A stretch of 64,000 nt of DNA from assembly GCA_963729935.1 (NCBI GenBank), contig CAVSPW010000005.1, positions 806,001-870,000 of the forward strand. The letters are read 5' to 3'. Source of the stretch: CAIKMD01 sp963729935. Its GTDB lineage: Bacteria; Pseudomonadota; Alphaproteobacteria; ATCC43930; CGMCC-115725. The translations under genes and the position numbers were made by a program. The notes beneath the pieces are model-generated. The model was not told the origin of the DNA. It made no database searches and saw only the letters and a list, made by a program, of their open reading frames with translations. This document shows positions 17,566 through 26,030 of this stretch, piece after piece (the first letter of the stretch is position 1; each line of letters starts with the position of its first letter).

Positions 17566-18984
17566 ATGAAAACGAGAAATCTGAAAAACGGGGTGGCGTT
17601 GGGCAGTTTGACGGCTGCCGTAGCGTTGCTCGCCGGCCTTTCCAACGCCAGCGCGCAATCCGCGCCCGGCGCCGGGTCCTTCCCGCAATCCTTCCTCGTT
17701 CCAGGCACCAACACCTCGCTGGCCATTTATGGCGCGGTGAAGGTGAGTTTCTCGAGCAACTGGGGCAGCCAGCATGTCACCGACACCAGCCCGTCGGGCA
17801 TCGGCAACACGGCCTTCTCGATCAGCGGCTTGTCGCTCGGCGGACCGGGCGCTGCGGGCGGCAATTCGGCGAACAATGAAGAGCACGCCACGCATGGCGG
17901 CTTGCGCGGTCAGGTGAAATCGACCCAGGTCTTCTTCGAGACCCGCACGCCCAGCGATCTCGGCGAGATCAAGACCGTCGTGATGTTCGATTTCGGCGCG
18001 CTCGGCCTCCAGGCCAATTATGTGGGCCGCACGACCTCGACCAATGCGCCGTCCTCGGGCGCCGGCAACAACGAAATGCCGCGCATCCAGTTCGCCTACG
18101 GCACCTTGGGCCCGTGGCTCTTCGGCCAATACATCAGCGCGTGGCAAGACCCGCTAATGTTCAATCCCGACATTGGCGACCAGGCCCAGATCGGCCCGCT
18201 GCAGACCCGCAACATCCGCCGGCCGCAGATCCGCTACACCTATCTGGCCGGCAACGGTATCTCGCTCCATGCCTCGCTCGAGACGAATACCTACACGAAT
18301 TTGGTCGGCAGCAGCTTCGCCGTGCCGATGGCCGAGGACAGCACGGATACGGGCGGCATCACGAATTACCCGTCATTCAACACGGGCATCGGTTGGAGCC
18401 AGCCCTGGGGCCATTTGATGGCCCATGTGGGCATCGCCGAGGACGAAATCCGCAATTCCACGAACGCGACCACGCTGGTACCCGGCACGCACAGCAACAA
18501 CCTGAAGAAATTGGGCTGGGCGATCGGGGCCGGCGCCATGATCAACACCTGGGGCAAGGATCAGTGGCGCGGTCAGGTCCAATACGCCGTGGGTGCGGAT
18601 ACCTTTCTCACGGATATGGGCGACAACGCCTTCGTCAACACCTCGACCGGGACGATGGAGCTGATCAAGGAGCTGGCGCTCAACACCAGCTACAAGCACG
18701 TCTTCTCGCCCAATTGGCGTGCGACCGCCCAGTTCGGCATCGGCTTCTTCAACAAGCCGTCCAACACCGCGAACTTCAGCAACGTCGCGAGCGGCACCTC
18801 CGCCGCGGGACTGGCGTCCTTCGAAAAGCGGCATCTGCAATCCGCTCTTGCCGTGACCTACAGCCCGGTCCCCGGCAAGATCGACATGAAACTCGAATGG
18901 GATCACTGGGAGCGCTGGGTTCAGGCCTCCGACACCTCGGGCAATGGCAACCGATATGGTCTGTCGATGGTCTTCTACTGGTAA
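17566..18984 (+). CDS. DcaP-like outer-membrane porin, copy 3
   Basis: 472 residues, the most diverged of the three tandem porins. The signal peptide is MKTRNLKNGVALGSLTAAVA..., and the first third is otherwise close to copies 1 and 2. The main differences are NSANNEEHATHGG and a loop region ~300-345 (VGIAEDEIRNSTNATTLVPG, WGKDQWRGQVQYAVGADT). These changes sit where extracellular loops are expected, so ligand or phage specificity may differ. It ends ...SMVFYW. It keeps the family core (QVFFETRTPSDLGEIKTVV, NIRRPQIRYTYLAGNG) and has its own leader and terminator. The frame is open from 17551 but the signal peptide fixes the start at 17566. Confidence 0.85.
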   Translation: MKTRNLKNGVALGSLTAAVALLAGLSNASAQSAPGAGSFPQSFLVPGTNTSLAIYGAVKVSFSSNWGSQHVTDTSPSGIGNTAFSISGLSLGGPGAAGGNSANNEEHATHGGLRGQVKSTQVFFETRTPSDLGEIKTVVMFDFGALGLQANYVGRTTSTNAPSSGAGNNEMPRIQFAYGTLGPWLFGQYISAWQDPLMFNPDIGDQAQIGPLQTRNIRRPQIRYTYLAGNGISLHASLETNTYTNLVGSSFAVPMAEDSTDTGGITNYPSFNTGIGWSQPWGHLMAHVGIAEDEIRNSTNATTLVPGTHSNNLKKLGWAIGAGAMINTWGKDQWRGQVQYAVGADTFLTDMGDNAFVNTSTGTMELIKELALNTSYKHVFSPNWRATAQFGIGFFNKPSNTANFSNVASGTSAAGLASFEKRHLQSALAVTYSPVPGKIDMKLEWDHWERWVQASDTSGNGNRYGLSMVFYW

Positions 18985-19013
18985 TCGGCGACAAGCGATC
19001 GGAACTCTCGGAG

Positions 19014-19043
19014 CCGCCGGCCGAAAGGCCGGCGGTTTTTTTT
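19014..19043 (+). terminator. Rho-independent terminator after porin copy 3
   Basis: CCGCCGGCC, loop GAAA, GGCCGGCGG (9 perfect pairs) followed by eight T. It lies between the porin stop and the convergent livF stop at 19072. Confidence 0.93.
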
Positions 19044-19071
19044 CGTCGCCGCGGAGAGAAGCGCCCGAACG

Positions 19072-19788
19072 TCAGTGGCGTTGCGCCACGCCCATCAATT
19101 GCGTCAGCATGTCGGGACGATCGAGCAACGCCCGGCTTTCGCCCGCATGCACGATACGGCCGCGATCGAGCACGATCGCCCGCTCGGCGAATTCCAGCGC
19201 GATGCGCGCATGCTGCTCGACCAAGAGCAGAGCGAGATCGTCCTCGCGCTTCAGCCGATCGAGGCCCTTCAAGACCGCGTCGACGATCACCGGCGCCAAG
19301 CCTTCGAGCGGCTCGTCCATGAGAAGAAGCGTCGGATTGCCCATCAAGGCGCGCCCGATGCTCAGCATCTGCTGCTCGCCGCCCGACAGCGCGTTGCCGC
19401 GGTTGAGCCGCCGCTCCGCGAGGGCGGGAAAGAAATCATAGACGCGCGGGAGGGTCCAGCGTCCTGGCCGCTCCGCAACCAGGAGATTCTCTTCGACGGT
19501 GAGCGAGCGGAATATCTCGCGCTCCTGCGGGACGAAGCCGATGCCGAGACGCGAGCGGCGATAGGGCGGCAGGGCGGAGAGCTCCTTCCCGCCGAACGAG
19601 ATCGTGCCGCCATGCAGATCGGTATGGCCCATGATGGTGGCGAGCAATGTCGTCTTGCCGACCCCGTTGCGCCCGAGTACCGCCAGCGTTCCCCCCGGCG
19701 GCAGATCGAGCGTGACGCCTTCCAACACCATCGTATCGCCGTAACCGGCGCGGACATTCTCGATCCAAAGCCCGGCATGCGCGGTCAT
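19072..19788 (-). CDS. livF: Branched-chain amino acid-type ABC transporter, ATP-binding protein LivF
   Basis: A 238-residue cytoplasmic ATPase of the HAAT importer family. It has Walker A GRNGVGKTT (~residues 38-46), signature NALSGGEQQ, Walker B LLLMDEP, and the EHARIALEFAERAIVLDRG His-loop region of LivF proteins. The ATG at 19788 overlaps the livG stop (ATGA). It is the last gene of the leftward livK-livH-livM-livG-livF run and is convergent with porin copy 3. The substrate could be branched-chain amino acids or another small amide or amino compound. Confidence 0.93.
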   Translation of the reverse strand: MTAHAGLWIENVRAGYGDTMVLEGVTLDLPPGGTLAVLGRNGVGKTTLLATIMGHTDLHGGTISFGGKELSALPPYRRSRLGIGFVPQEREIFRSLTVEENLLVAERPGRWTLPRVYDFFPALAERRLNRGNALSGGEQQMLSIGRALMGNPTLLLMDEPLEGLAPVIVDAVLKGLDRLKREDDLALLLVEQHARIALEFAERAIVLDRGRIVHAGESRALLDRPDMLTQLMGVAQRH

Positions 19789-20558
19789 GAGGGCGCTCGC
19801 TCGCCGAGATAGACCTCGCGCACTTTTGGGTCAGCCGCGATGTCTTGCGGCGTTCCCTCGATCAGGACCGTGCCCTGAACCAGGACGGTGATACGCCGCG
19901 CCAATCGAAAGACGAGATCCATATCGTGTTCGATGATGAGAAGCGCGAGCTCGGCGGGAAGGCGCTCGATCACCTCGATGATCGTTCCGGTCTCGCCCGA
20001 CGGCACGCCGGCGGCCGGCTCGTCGAGCAACAGAACGGTCGGCCTCAGACCCAGCGCCACGGCGATTTCGACCAGACGCTGCCGTCCGTAAGCGACTTCG
20101 CGCACGGGCCGCAAAGCCTCTTCGGCGATGCCGAGTTGCTCCAGAAGGGCATAGGCCTCTTCGATGATGTGCCGGCGCGCACCCGCCGGGCGGAACAGTG
20201 TACCGGCCACGCCGTGCCGCTCGCCGATCGCCAAGGTGACATTCTCGAGCACGGTGAGGCCGCGAAACAATTGATTGATCTGAAAGGTGCGCGCGAGGCC
20301 GCGCTTGACGCGCTGCGCCTGGGAGAGGTGCGTGACGTCGTTCCCGGCCAGAATGATCCGTCCGCTCGACGGCTCGATCGCGCCGGTCACCAGATTGACA
20401 AAGCTTGTTTTGCCCGCGCCGTTGGGACCGATCAAGGCGTGGCGCGCGCCGGGATCGAGACGGAAATCGATGTCGATGGCGACCGCCAGGGCACCGAAGC
20501 TCTTGCACAGCGCGCGGGTCTCGAGCGCCGGTTTCCGGCTTTCCATCGCGCCGCTCAT
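19785..20558 (-). CDS. livG: Branched-chain amino acid-type ABC transporter, ATP-binding protein LivG
   Basis: A 257-residue ATPase partner of LivF. It has Walker A GPNGAGKTS, Q-loop region RTFQINQLFRGLTVLENV, Walker B VLLLDEPAAGV and the IEHDMDLVFRLA His-loop. The signature region reads VAYGRQRLVEIA, the usual YGxQRxLEIA form of LivG. The true start is the ATG at 20558, which overlaps the livM stop (ATGA); the longer open frame upstream runs antiparallel to no known domain and is discarded. The downstream end overlaps livF by four bases. Confidence 0.93.
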   Translation of the reverse strand: MSGAMESRKPALETRALCKSFGALAVAIDIDFRLDPGARHALIGPNGAGKTSFVNLVTGAIEPSSGRIILAGNDVTHLSQAQRVKRGLARTFQINQLFRGLTVLENVTLAIGERHGVAGTLFRPAGARRHIIEEAYALLEQLGIAEEALRPVREVAYGRQRLVEIAVALGLRPTVLLLDEPAAGVPSGETGTIIEVIERLPAELALLIIEHDMDLVFRLARRITVLVQGTVLIEGTPQDIAADPKVREVYLGERAPS

Positions 20559-21541
20559 CGCCGCTTCCCGACCCGGCGCGCGAGCGCATCGATCAGCCCC
20601 AGGACGCCCCCGCGCGCGAAAACCACCACCAGGACCAAGAGCAGGCCGATCCAGAAATACCAATAGACCGGGTCGATGACCGAGAACCGATCCTGGGCGA
20701 TCATGTAAAGCGGGACGCCGACGAACGCGCCATAGAGCCGCCCGACGCCGCCGAGAATGATCATCACCAGAATCGTGCCCGAGAGATCGATGCTCAAGAC
20801 GTTGAGCGCAACCAGCCCCGTTGTCTGGGCGATCAGCGCGCCGGCAACCCCCGCCATGGCCGCCGCGATCGTGTAGATCGTCAGGAGCCGGAGAAACACG
20901 GGTGAGCCGATCGCGTGCATGCGCGTGACGTTCTCGCGAATCCCGGTCAGCGAACGCCCGAAGGGCGAATGCACAATCATGCGCGCGACCGCCCAGCCGG
21001 CGAAGAGCACGACCATGCAATACCAATAGGCGGTGTGGCCGTAGATATCGAACCGGAAGAGGCCGAGAACCGAGCCGACATGCATGCCCTGGAGTCCGTC
21101 CGCGCCGCCGGTGATCGAGGTCAGCTTGTTTGCCCCCTCTTGCAGCATGACGCAGACGACCAGGGTCAGCATCAGGATCGACAGGCCCTGCGTGCGCAGG
21201 ATGACGAAGCCGGAAACCACACCGACGGCCGCCCCCATCGCCGCCCCCGCGGCAAGGCCGATGAGCGGATCGCCGACGCCGTGCGCGGCGAGGTAGCCCG
21301 CGGCGTAAGCGCCCATGCCATAAAGGGCGGCATGGCCCAAGGTCACGATTCCGGCATAGCCGAGAACGAGATCGGCCGAGAGCCCGAACAAGATCGTCGC
21401 CAAGACCTGCGCGCCCAAGGCGAGGTAATCGGGAAAGACGAAATAGGCCCCGATCGCGAGCAGCCAGGGCAGAAGCTCGACCGCGCGCAGGCGGTGGCGC
21501 CGCGCAAAGGCGTCGACGGCGCTCGCGCTGGATTCTTTCAT
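20555..21541 (-). CDS. livM: Branched-chain amino acid-type ABC transporter, permease LivM
   Basis: A 328-residue inner-membrane permease with about nine to ten hydrophobic segments. The LivM core is evident: LSADLVLGYAGIVTLGHAAL near the N-terminus, FGRSLTGIRENVTRMHAIG (the cytoplasmic loop contacting the ATPase) and GGVGRLYGAFVG near the end. The ATG at 21541 is preferred over an upstream alternative 33 bases earlier because it overlaps the livH stop (TGATG). It pairs with LivH to form the membrane pore. Confidence 0.93.
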   Translation of the reverse strand: MKESSASAVDAFARRHRLRAVELLPWLLAIGAYFVFPDYLALGAQVLATILFGLSADLVLGYAGIVTLGHAALYGMGAYAAGYLAAHGVGDPLIGLAAGAAMGAAVGVVSGFVILRTQGLSILMLTLVVCVMLQEGANKLTSITGGADGLQGMHVGSVLGLFRFDIYGHTAYWYCMVVLFAGWAVARMIVHSPFGRSLTGIRENVTRMHAIGSPVFLRLLTIYTIAAAMAGVAGALIAQTTGLVALNVLSIDLSGTILVMIILGGVGRLYGAFVGVPLYMIAQDRFSVIDPVYWYFWIGLLLVLVVVFARGGVLGLIDALARRVGKRR

Positions 21542-22413
21542 CACGCCCGCCCGAACAGCCCGCGCGGCTTCCACAGCAGGATCACCATGGTGAGCGCATA
21601 GATGAAGAACGCGCCGAATTCGGGCAGGAGATATTTGAAACCCGTATCGGAAATGCCGAGCAGCATCGCCGCCACGAACGGACCGCGAATCGTGCCGAGG
21701 CCGCCGACCGCGACCACGATCAGGAAATAGACCAGATGTTCGAGCGCGTAGCCGGGATCGATCGCGAGAATGTCGGCGCCGAGCCCGCCGCCCAGCGCGG
21801 CGAGCCCGCTGCCCAGGGCGAAGGCGGCGGTGAACAACGCCGAGGTATTGATGCCGACCGACTGCGCCATGCGCCGGTTATCGACAGCGGCGCGGATCCG
21901 CGCGCCGAACCGTGTCCGCTCGAGACCGAGCCACAGCAAGGTCACCAGCACCGCGCCGCTGACGATGAGAAAGCTGCGATAGGTCGGGAAGGAGCGAAAC
22001 CCGAGATCGATCTGGCCGCTCAAGACCGGCGGCGGCTGAAAGGGCTGCGCGAGCGGCCCCCAGAAGAATTTCCCTGCCGCCACCGACATAAAGACCAGCC
22101 CCATGGTCATCAGCACCTGGTCGAGCTCATCGCCGCCGTAAAGCGGTCGATAGAGATAGCGCTCGAGCGGAACCGAAAGCGCGGCGGCGCCGATGGTCCC
22201 GGCACCGAGCGCCAGCGGAAACGGAACGCCGTAACCCGTCATGAGCGTCGTCATGAAATAACCGCCGATGGCCGCAAAAACACCATGGGCGAGGTTGACG
22301 AAGCCCATCAGCCCCATTGTCACCGAGAGGCCGACGGAGACGAGATAGAGCACCATGGCGAAGGCGGTGCCATGAAAGGCGATGCTGATGAAGGCCGAGA
22401 GCTCGGCGCTCAT
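21541..22413 (-). CDS. livH: Branched-chain amino acid-type ABC transporter, permease LivH
   Basis: A 290-residue inner-membrane permease. Family features are SVGLSVTMGLMGFVNLAHGV near the N-terminus, the cytoplasmic loop GLERTRFGARIRAAVDNRRM with the AQSVGINT segment, and the GGLGTIRGPFVAAMLLGI motif near the end. The ATG is at 22413. It is 75 bases downstream of livK and overlaps livM by one base, so the four membrane and ATPase genes are translationally coupled. Confidence 0.93.
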   Translation of the reverse strand: MSAELSAFISIAFHGTAFAMVLYLVSVGLSVTMGLMGFVNLAHGVFAAIGGYFMTTLMTGYGVPFPLALGAGTIGAAALSVPLERYLYRPLYGGDELDQVLMTMGLVFMSVAAGKFFWGPLAQPFQPPPVLSGQIDLGFRSFPTYRSFLIVSGAVLVTLLWLGLERTRFGARIRAAVDNRRMAQSVGINTSALFTAAFALGSGLAALGGGLGADILAIDPGYALEHLVYFLIVVAVGGLGTIRGPFVAAMLLGISDTGFKYLLPEFGAFFIYALTMVILLWKPRGLFGRA

Positions 22414-22488
22414 GATTCCCCTCTCCGCCCCGAACCTCGGGTCGAGCCTTGGCGAAGGTTGCGATCCAAACGGGACGTCACCGCGGCC

Positions 22489-23715
22489 CTACTTCGGTGG
22501 GTTGGCTTCCTTCCACGGATCCTTCACGTTCGGAATGGTTTCGAATTCGACATTGGCAAGCTTGCCGTTCACGCTCTCGACGCGCCGGATATAGACGTTC
22601 TCGATAATATCGCGCGTCGCGGGATTGATCGAGATCGGTCCGCGCGGACTATCGGGGTCTTTCCAATTGGCGAGAATCTTCATCGCCTGATCGCCGTCGA
22701 ACTTGCCCTTGGTCTGCTTGATCACGTCAAAAATCGCCGCCATCCCGTCCCAGCCTTGCACCGAGAGAAAATCGGGCACGACTGTCTCGCCATAGGCGTT
22801 GCGCCAGGCGTTGAGAAAAATCTGATTCGGCGGCCTTGTGGCCGCATTGCTATAGGTACCCGAGCTGACGACGCCCAGCGCGACCGGCCCCATGTTCGGC
22901 AATTCCTCGTCCAGCATCACGTCCTGCGTGGTGACGAGGGTGACGCCCGCCTGCTTGAGACCGAGATCGGACCACGCCTTCATCACCTGAGTCGCCTTCT
23001 TGCCCGCCGGCACGAAGATGAAGACGACATCGGGCTTGCTGTCCTTCACCCGCTGGATGAACGGCGAATAATCCTCCGTGGCAAAGGGCATGCGGACCTT
23101 ATCGATCATGGTCCCGCCGCCGGCGGTGAACGCGGTGGCGAACCCGCCCTCGGCGTCGAAGCCGGGCGCATAATCGGTGACGAGGCTGTAGCCCTTCTTC
23201 CAGCCCTGCTTCGCCGCCCATTGCCCGATCGGCGATGCGACTTGCCATAGCGTGAAGGAGACGCGAATCATATAAGGCGACAGGCGGGTGATCGCCGCCC
23301 CGGCCGCGTTCATATCGATGAACGGCACTTTCGCCTCGGTCGCAATCGAGGCGATCGCCGCAGCGTTGGGCGACCACACCACGCCGGCGAGGAAATTGAC
23401 ATGGTCGCGCGTCACCAGTTCCTGCGCCAAGCGCTTGGCGATATCGGGTTTTGCGCCCGTATCGTCACGATAGATCATCGTCAGCTTGACGCCAGCCGGC
23501 AGATCCTTCTGATGCTCTTTGACGTAGAGCTCGATCCCCTTATTCATTTCGTCGCCGGGCTGCGCATCGGGTCCGGACATGGTTGAAATCACGCCCACCT
23601 TGATCTCGGTTTGCGCGATCGCGGGCGTCGCGCCCCAGAGTGCGGCCCCAAAAAGCGCGGCACTCAGCCAAGCGCCGGCACGGACATATGGCGGCAACCG
23701 TGTGATCACGATCAT
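22489..23715 (-). CDS. livK: Periplasmic substrate-binding protein of a branched-chain amino acid-type ABC transporter
   Basis: A 408-residue periplasmic binding protein, type 1 fold (Peripla_BP_6). The signal peptide is followed by AQTEIKVGVISTMSGPDAQP, the typical mature start. Other family features are GDEMNKGIELYVKEHQ, FLAGVVWSPNAAAIA, SPYMIRVSFTLWQVA and NGKLANVEFETI. The ATG at 23715 has GGGGAGGA eight bases upstream. It heads the leftward livKHMGF operon. Length and ligand-pocket residues do not define the ligand, so an amide, urea or aromatic compound remains possible. The symbol is used for family membership only. Confidence 0.88.
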   Translation of the reverse strand: MIVITRLPPYVRAGAWLSAALFGAALWGATPAIAQTEIKVGVISTMSGPDAQPGDEMNKGIELYVKEHQKDLPAGVKLTMIYRDDTGAKPDIAKRLAQELVTRDHVNFLAGVVWSPNAAAIASIATEAKVPFIDMNAAGAAITRLSPYMIRVSFTLWQVASPIGQWAAKQGWKKGYSLVTDYAPGFDAEGGFATAFTAGGGTMIDKVRMPFATEDYSPFIQRVKDSKPDVVFIFVPAGKKATQVMKAWSDLGLKQAGVTLVTTQDVMLDEELPNMGPVALGVVSSGTYSNAATRPPNQIFLNAWRNAYGETVVPDFLSVQGWDGMAAIFDVIKQTKGKFDGDQAMKILANWKDPDSPRGPISINPATRDIIENVYIRRVESVNGKLANVEFETIPNVKDPWKEANPPK

Positions 23716-24265
23716 GGGCTTGCTCCTCCCCGTTGCACGCAGCTCCGACCTGGCAAGACGGGCTCGCGAACATGCGCAACTACTATAAAGAGGGCGCCGC
23801 TTCCAGGCAATTCGCGGGGACGGGACGCTTCACCAGGGTCCGCTGCGCCGCATCCGATCGCCCATGAACCGCCGCGCCACACGCAACCAACGCGCAAAAT
23901 CTCGGCGATACCCGGTATCGCCGGCGAGACGCGGACGGCTTGCTTCGAGCCTAGACCAGGAGATCGACGAGGAGGCCGCGTCCTTGAGCGGCTGGCGGAG
24001 TCCAGGTTTCCGGTCGGGGCGGCGTGCGCTTCGGGCCTTCTTCGCGCGCGAGCGGCCGCGCCGGCGCCATTGGCGTCGCATCAAGGATCCATGACCCCGC
24101 GGCGATCTGCATGCCACCTCTCCGAAGACGCGGCCGAGCCTAAATCGGTCCAATCCTTAATACAAGGTAAACGCCGATCGGGCTTAATCTTGGTTAATGG
24201 CGCGAGACGCTGAACAGCGCGCCGCGCCGGCCCCAGCGCTGCCGCCGGGCATGCCCGTGATTGAT
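23716..24265. other. 550-base intergenic region with no confident gene
   Basis: It lies between the pgk stop and the livK start, both on the minus strand, so it should hold the livK promoter. Arg-rich frames exist on both strands (23830-24153 minus from a TTG, 23864-24094 plus) but show no domain or family signature. The right part (24150-24200) has a cluster of TTAA tetramers, including TTAATCTTGGTTAATGG. Nothing else was recognised. Confidence 0.5.
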
Positions 24266-25459
24266 CTAGCGTTCGAGCGCCTTCACGCCGGGCAGCTCAC
24301 GGCCCTCGAGCCATTCGAGGAAGGCGCCGCCCGCGGTCGAGACATAGCTCAATTCGTCCACGACGCCCGCCTGAGTCAGCGCCGCCACGGTGTCGCCGCC
24401 GCCGGCCACGCTGCACATCTTGCCCGCGCGCGTGAGCTCGGCCACGCGAAGTGCCAGCGCTTTCGTGCCGGCATCGAATGGCTTAACCTCGAAGGCGCCG
24501 ACCGGACCGTTCCACAAAAGCGTCGGACACCGCGCAAGATAGGTGTAGATCAAGCTCACGCTCGCCGGGCCGATATCGAGGATCATGCAATCCTCCGGCA
24601 CGGCGTCGACCGGCACGGTCTGGGTCGAGACGCCCTCTTTCAGAACGCGCGCCACCTTCACATCGACCGGAAGCACCAATTCGCAGGCCGAAGATTTGGC
24701 TTCGGCAAGAATGGCGCGTGCCGTATCCGCCATCTCGCGTTCGACCAGCGAGCGCCCGACATTGCGCCCCTGCGCATAGAGGAGCGTGTTTGCCATCGCG
24801 CCGCCGATGATCAGGAACTGGACCTTCGCCAGCATGAAGTCGAGCAGACGGAGCTTGGTCGAAACCTTGGCGCCGCCCACGATCGCCGCGACCGGGCGCT
24901 TCGGCGTCTCGAGCACCGATTGCAACGCTTCGAGCTCGGCCTGCATCAGCCGTCCGGCGACGGCCGGAATCAAATGCGCGACCGCCTCGGTCGAGGCATG
25001 CGCGCGATGCGCGGTCGAAAACGCATCATCGACGTAAATATCGCCGAGGGCCGCCAATGCCTTGGCGAAGGCCGGATCGTTCTTTTCCTCGCCGTCATGA
25101 AAGCGAAGATTTTCGAGGAGCGCGACGTCGCCGGAGCGCAATTCATCGACGACGCGGCGCGCCGCCTCGCCGATGCAGTCCGGCGCAAAGGCGACCGGCC
25201 GCCCGATCGCTTTCGCGAGGGGCGCCAGCAAGGGCTTTAGCGAGAGCGCCGGATCGAAACCATGCTCGGGGCGGCCGAAATGCGACATCAGCACGACGCG
25301 CCCGCCCTTCTCGGCGATTTCGCGGATCGTCGGCACCAGCCTTTCGATGCGGGTTTCGTCGGTGACCACAGCGTCTTTTACCGGCACGTTGAGATCGGCG
25401 CGCAGCAAGACGCGCTTGCCGCGCACATCGATATCGTCCAGCGTCAAAAATTTGGCCAT
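24266..25459 (-). CDS. pgk: Phosphoglycerate kinase
   Basis: Transfers phosphate from 1,3-bisphosphoglycerate to ADP in glycolysis, and the reverse in the Calvin cycle or gluconeogenesis. The 397-residue protein has the N-terminal signature VRGKRVLLRADLNVPV, the substrate-binding MSHFGRP and DAFSTAHRAHAS segments, the hinge AIVGGAKVSTKL, WNGPVGAFE and the C-terminal nucleotide loop GGGDTVAAL. The ATG at 25459 begins MAKFLTLDDID; the open frame upstream is the shadow of the DUF1178 gene. It is the last gene of a leftward run and starts 11 bases after the DUF1178 stop. No other glycolytic gene is adjacent. Confidence 0.97.
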   Translation of the reverse strand: MAKFLTLDDIDVRGKRVLLRADLNVPVKDAVVTDETRIERLVPTIREIAEKGGRVVLMSHFGRPEHGFDPALSLKPLLAPLAKAIGRPVAFAPDCIGEAARRVVDELRSGDVALLENLRFHDGEEKNDPAFAKALAALGDIYVDDAFSTAHRAHASTEAVAHLIPAVAGRLMQAELEALQSVLETPKRPVAAIVGGAKVSTKLRLLDFMLAKVQFLIIGGAMANTLLYAQGRNVGRSLVEREMADTARAILAEAKSSACELVLPVDVKVARVLKEGVSTQTVPVDAVPEDCMILDIGPASVSLIYTYLARCPTLLWNGPVGAFEVKPFDAGTKALALRVAELTRAGKMCSVAGGGDTVAALTQAGVVDELSYVSTAGGAFLEWLEGRELPGVKALER

Positions 25460-25470
25460 GCGCCGCAGGC

Positions 25471-25950
25471 TTACGCGTCGCTCGTCGGAACCCAGGGGAG
25501 ACTGGCGAACTCGATCCCCTCTTCGTGCAACGCCTTGGTCTCGGATTGCGTCGCCTGGCCATAAATGCCGCGTGTCTCGGCGTCTCCCCTGTGGATGCGG
25601 CGCGCTTCTTCGGCGAAGCGTTCTCCGACATTCTCGCAATTCTGCTCGACGTGACGACGCAGGACTTGAAGCGCGCGGCGAAGCTGGGTCGGCGTCGGCG
25701 GTGGAGACTCGGCAGTCGTCGCCGGCAGGGCCGAGGCGTCGGACCGATTCTCGCCGCTCTCCGCGCTTGCCGCGCCGCTCTTATGCGAGCGCCCGAGCCG
25801 CGGGGCCATCGGCGCCTTTTCGACCGCATTGGAGCCGCATTCGGGACAAGCGATCAGCCCGCGGCGATTCTGCCGGTCATAAGCGGCGTTATCGCGGAAC
25901 CAGCCCTCGAACTGATGGTCGGCGGCGCATTTAAGGGTAAATAGAATCAT
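25471..25950 (-). CDS. DUF1178 family protein
   Basis: A 159-residue conserved proteobacterial protein of unknown function. The N-terminus MILFTLKCAADHQFEGWFRD and the zinc-ribbon-like pair CPECGS (residues ~35-40) with Cys8/His12 suggest a metal-bound N-terminal domain. A variable Ser/Ala-rich linker follows, then a helical C-terminal half (LRRALQVLRRHVEQNCENVG, FAEEARRIHRGDAETRGIYG) typical of the family. It lies 80 bases after the nitrilase gene and 11 bases before pgk on the same strand. The nitrilase/DUF1178/glutaredoxin clustering is familiar in alphaproteobacteria, but no role is established. Confidence 0.9.
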   Translation of the reverse strand: MILFTLKCAADHQFEGWFRDNAAYDRQNRRGLIACPECGSNAVEKAPMAPRLGRSHKSGAASAESGENRSDASALPATTAESPPPTPTQLRRALQVLRRHVEQNCENVGERFAEEARRIHRGDAETRGIYGQATQSETKALHEEGIEFASLPWVPTSDA

Positions 25951-26030
25951 CGGCGTAGTTTAACCATCCCCTTGAATCCCCAACGTTTTTATATGGGTCG
26001 GTGGCGTTTGCGGTCAAGGGCCGAACGTGG

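Noticed and set aside
15443..19043. Porin-associated repeats as insertion-sequence remnants
   Set aside because: The repeated hairpins are intrinsic terminators duplicated with the genes; no transposase or target-site duplication is visible.
20559..21026. N-terminal extension of LivG
   Set aside because: It lies within livM in another frame; the ATGA overlap at 20558 marks the start.
23830..24153. 107-codon Arg-rich minus-strand frame between pgk and livK
   Set aside because: It has a TTG start, no ribosome-binding site and no recognisable family; competing frames exist on the plus strand.
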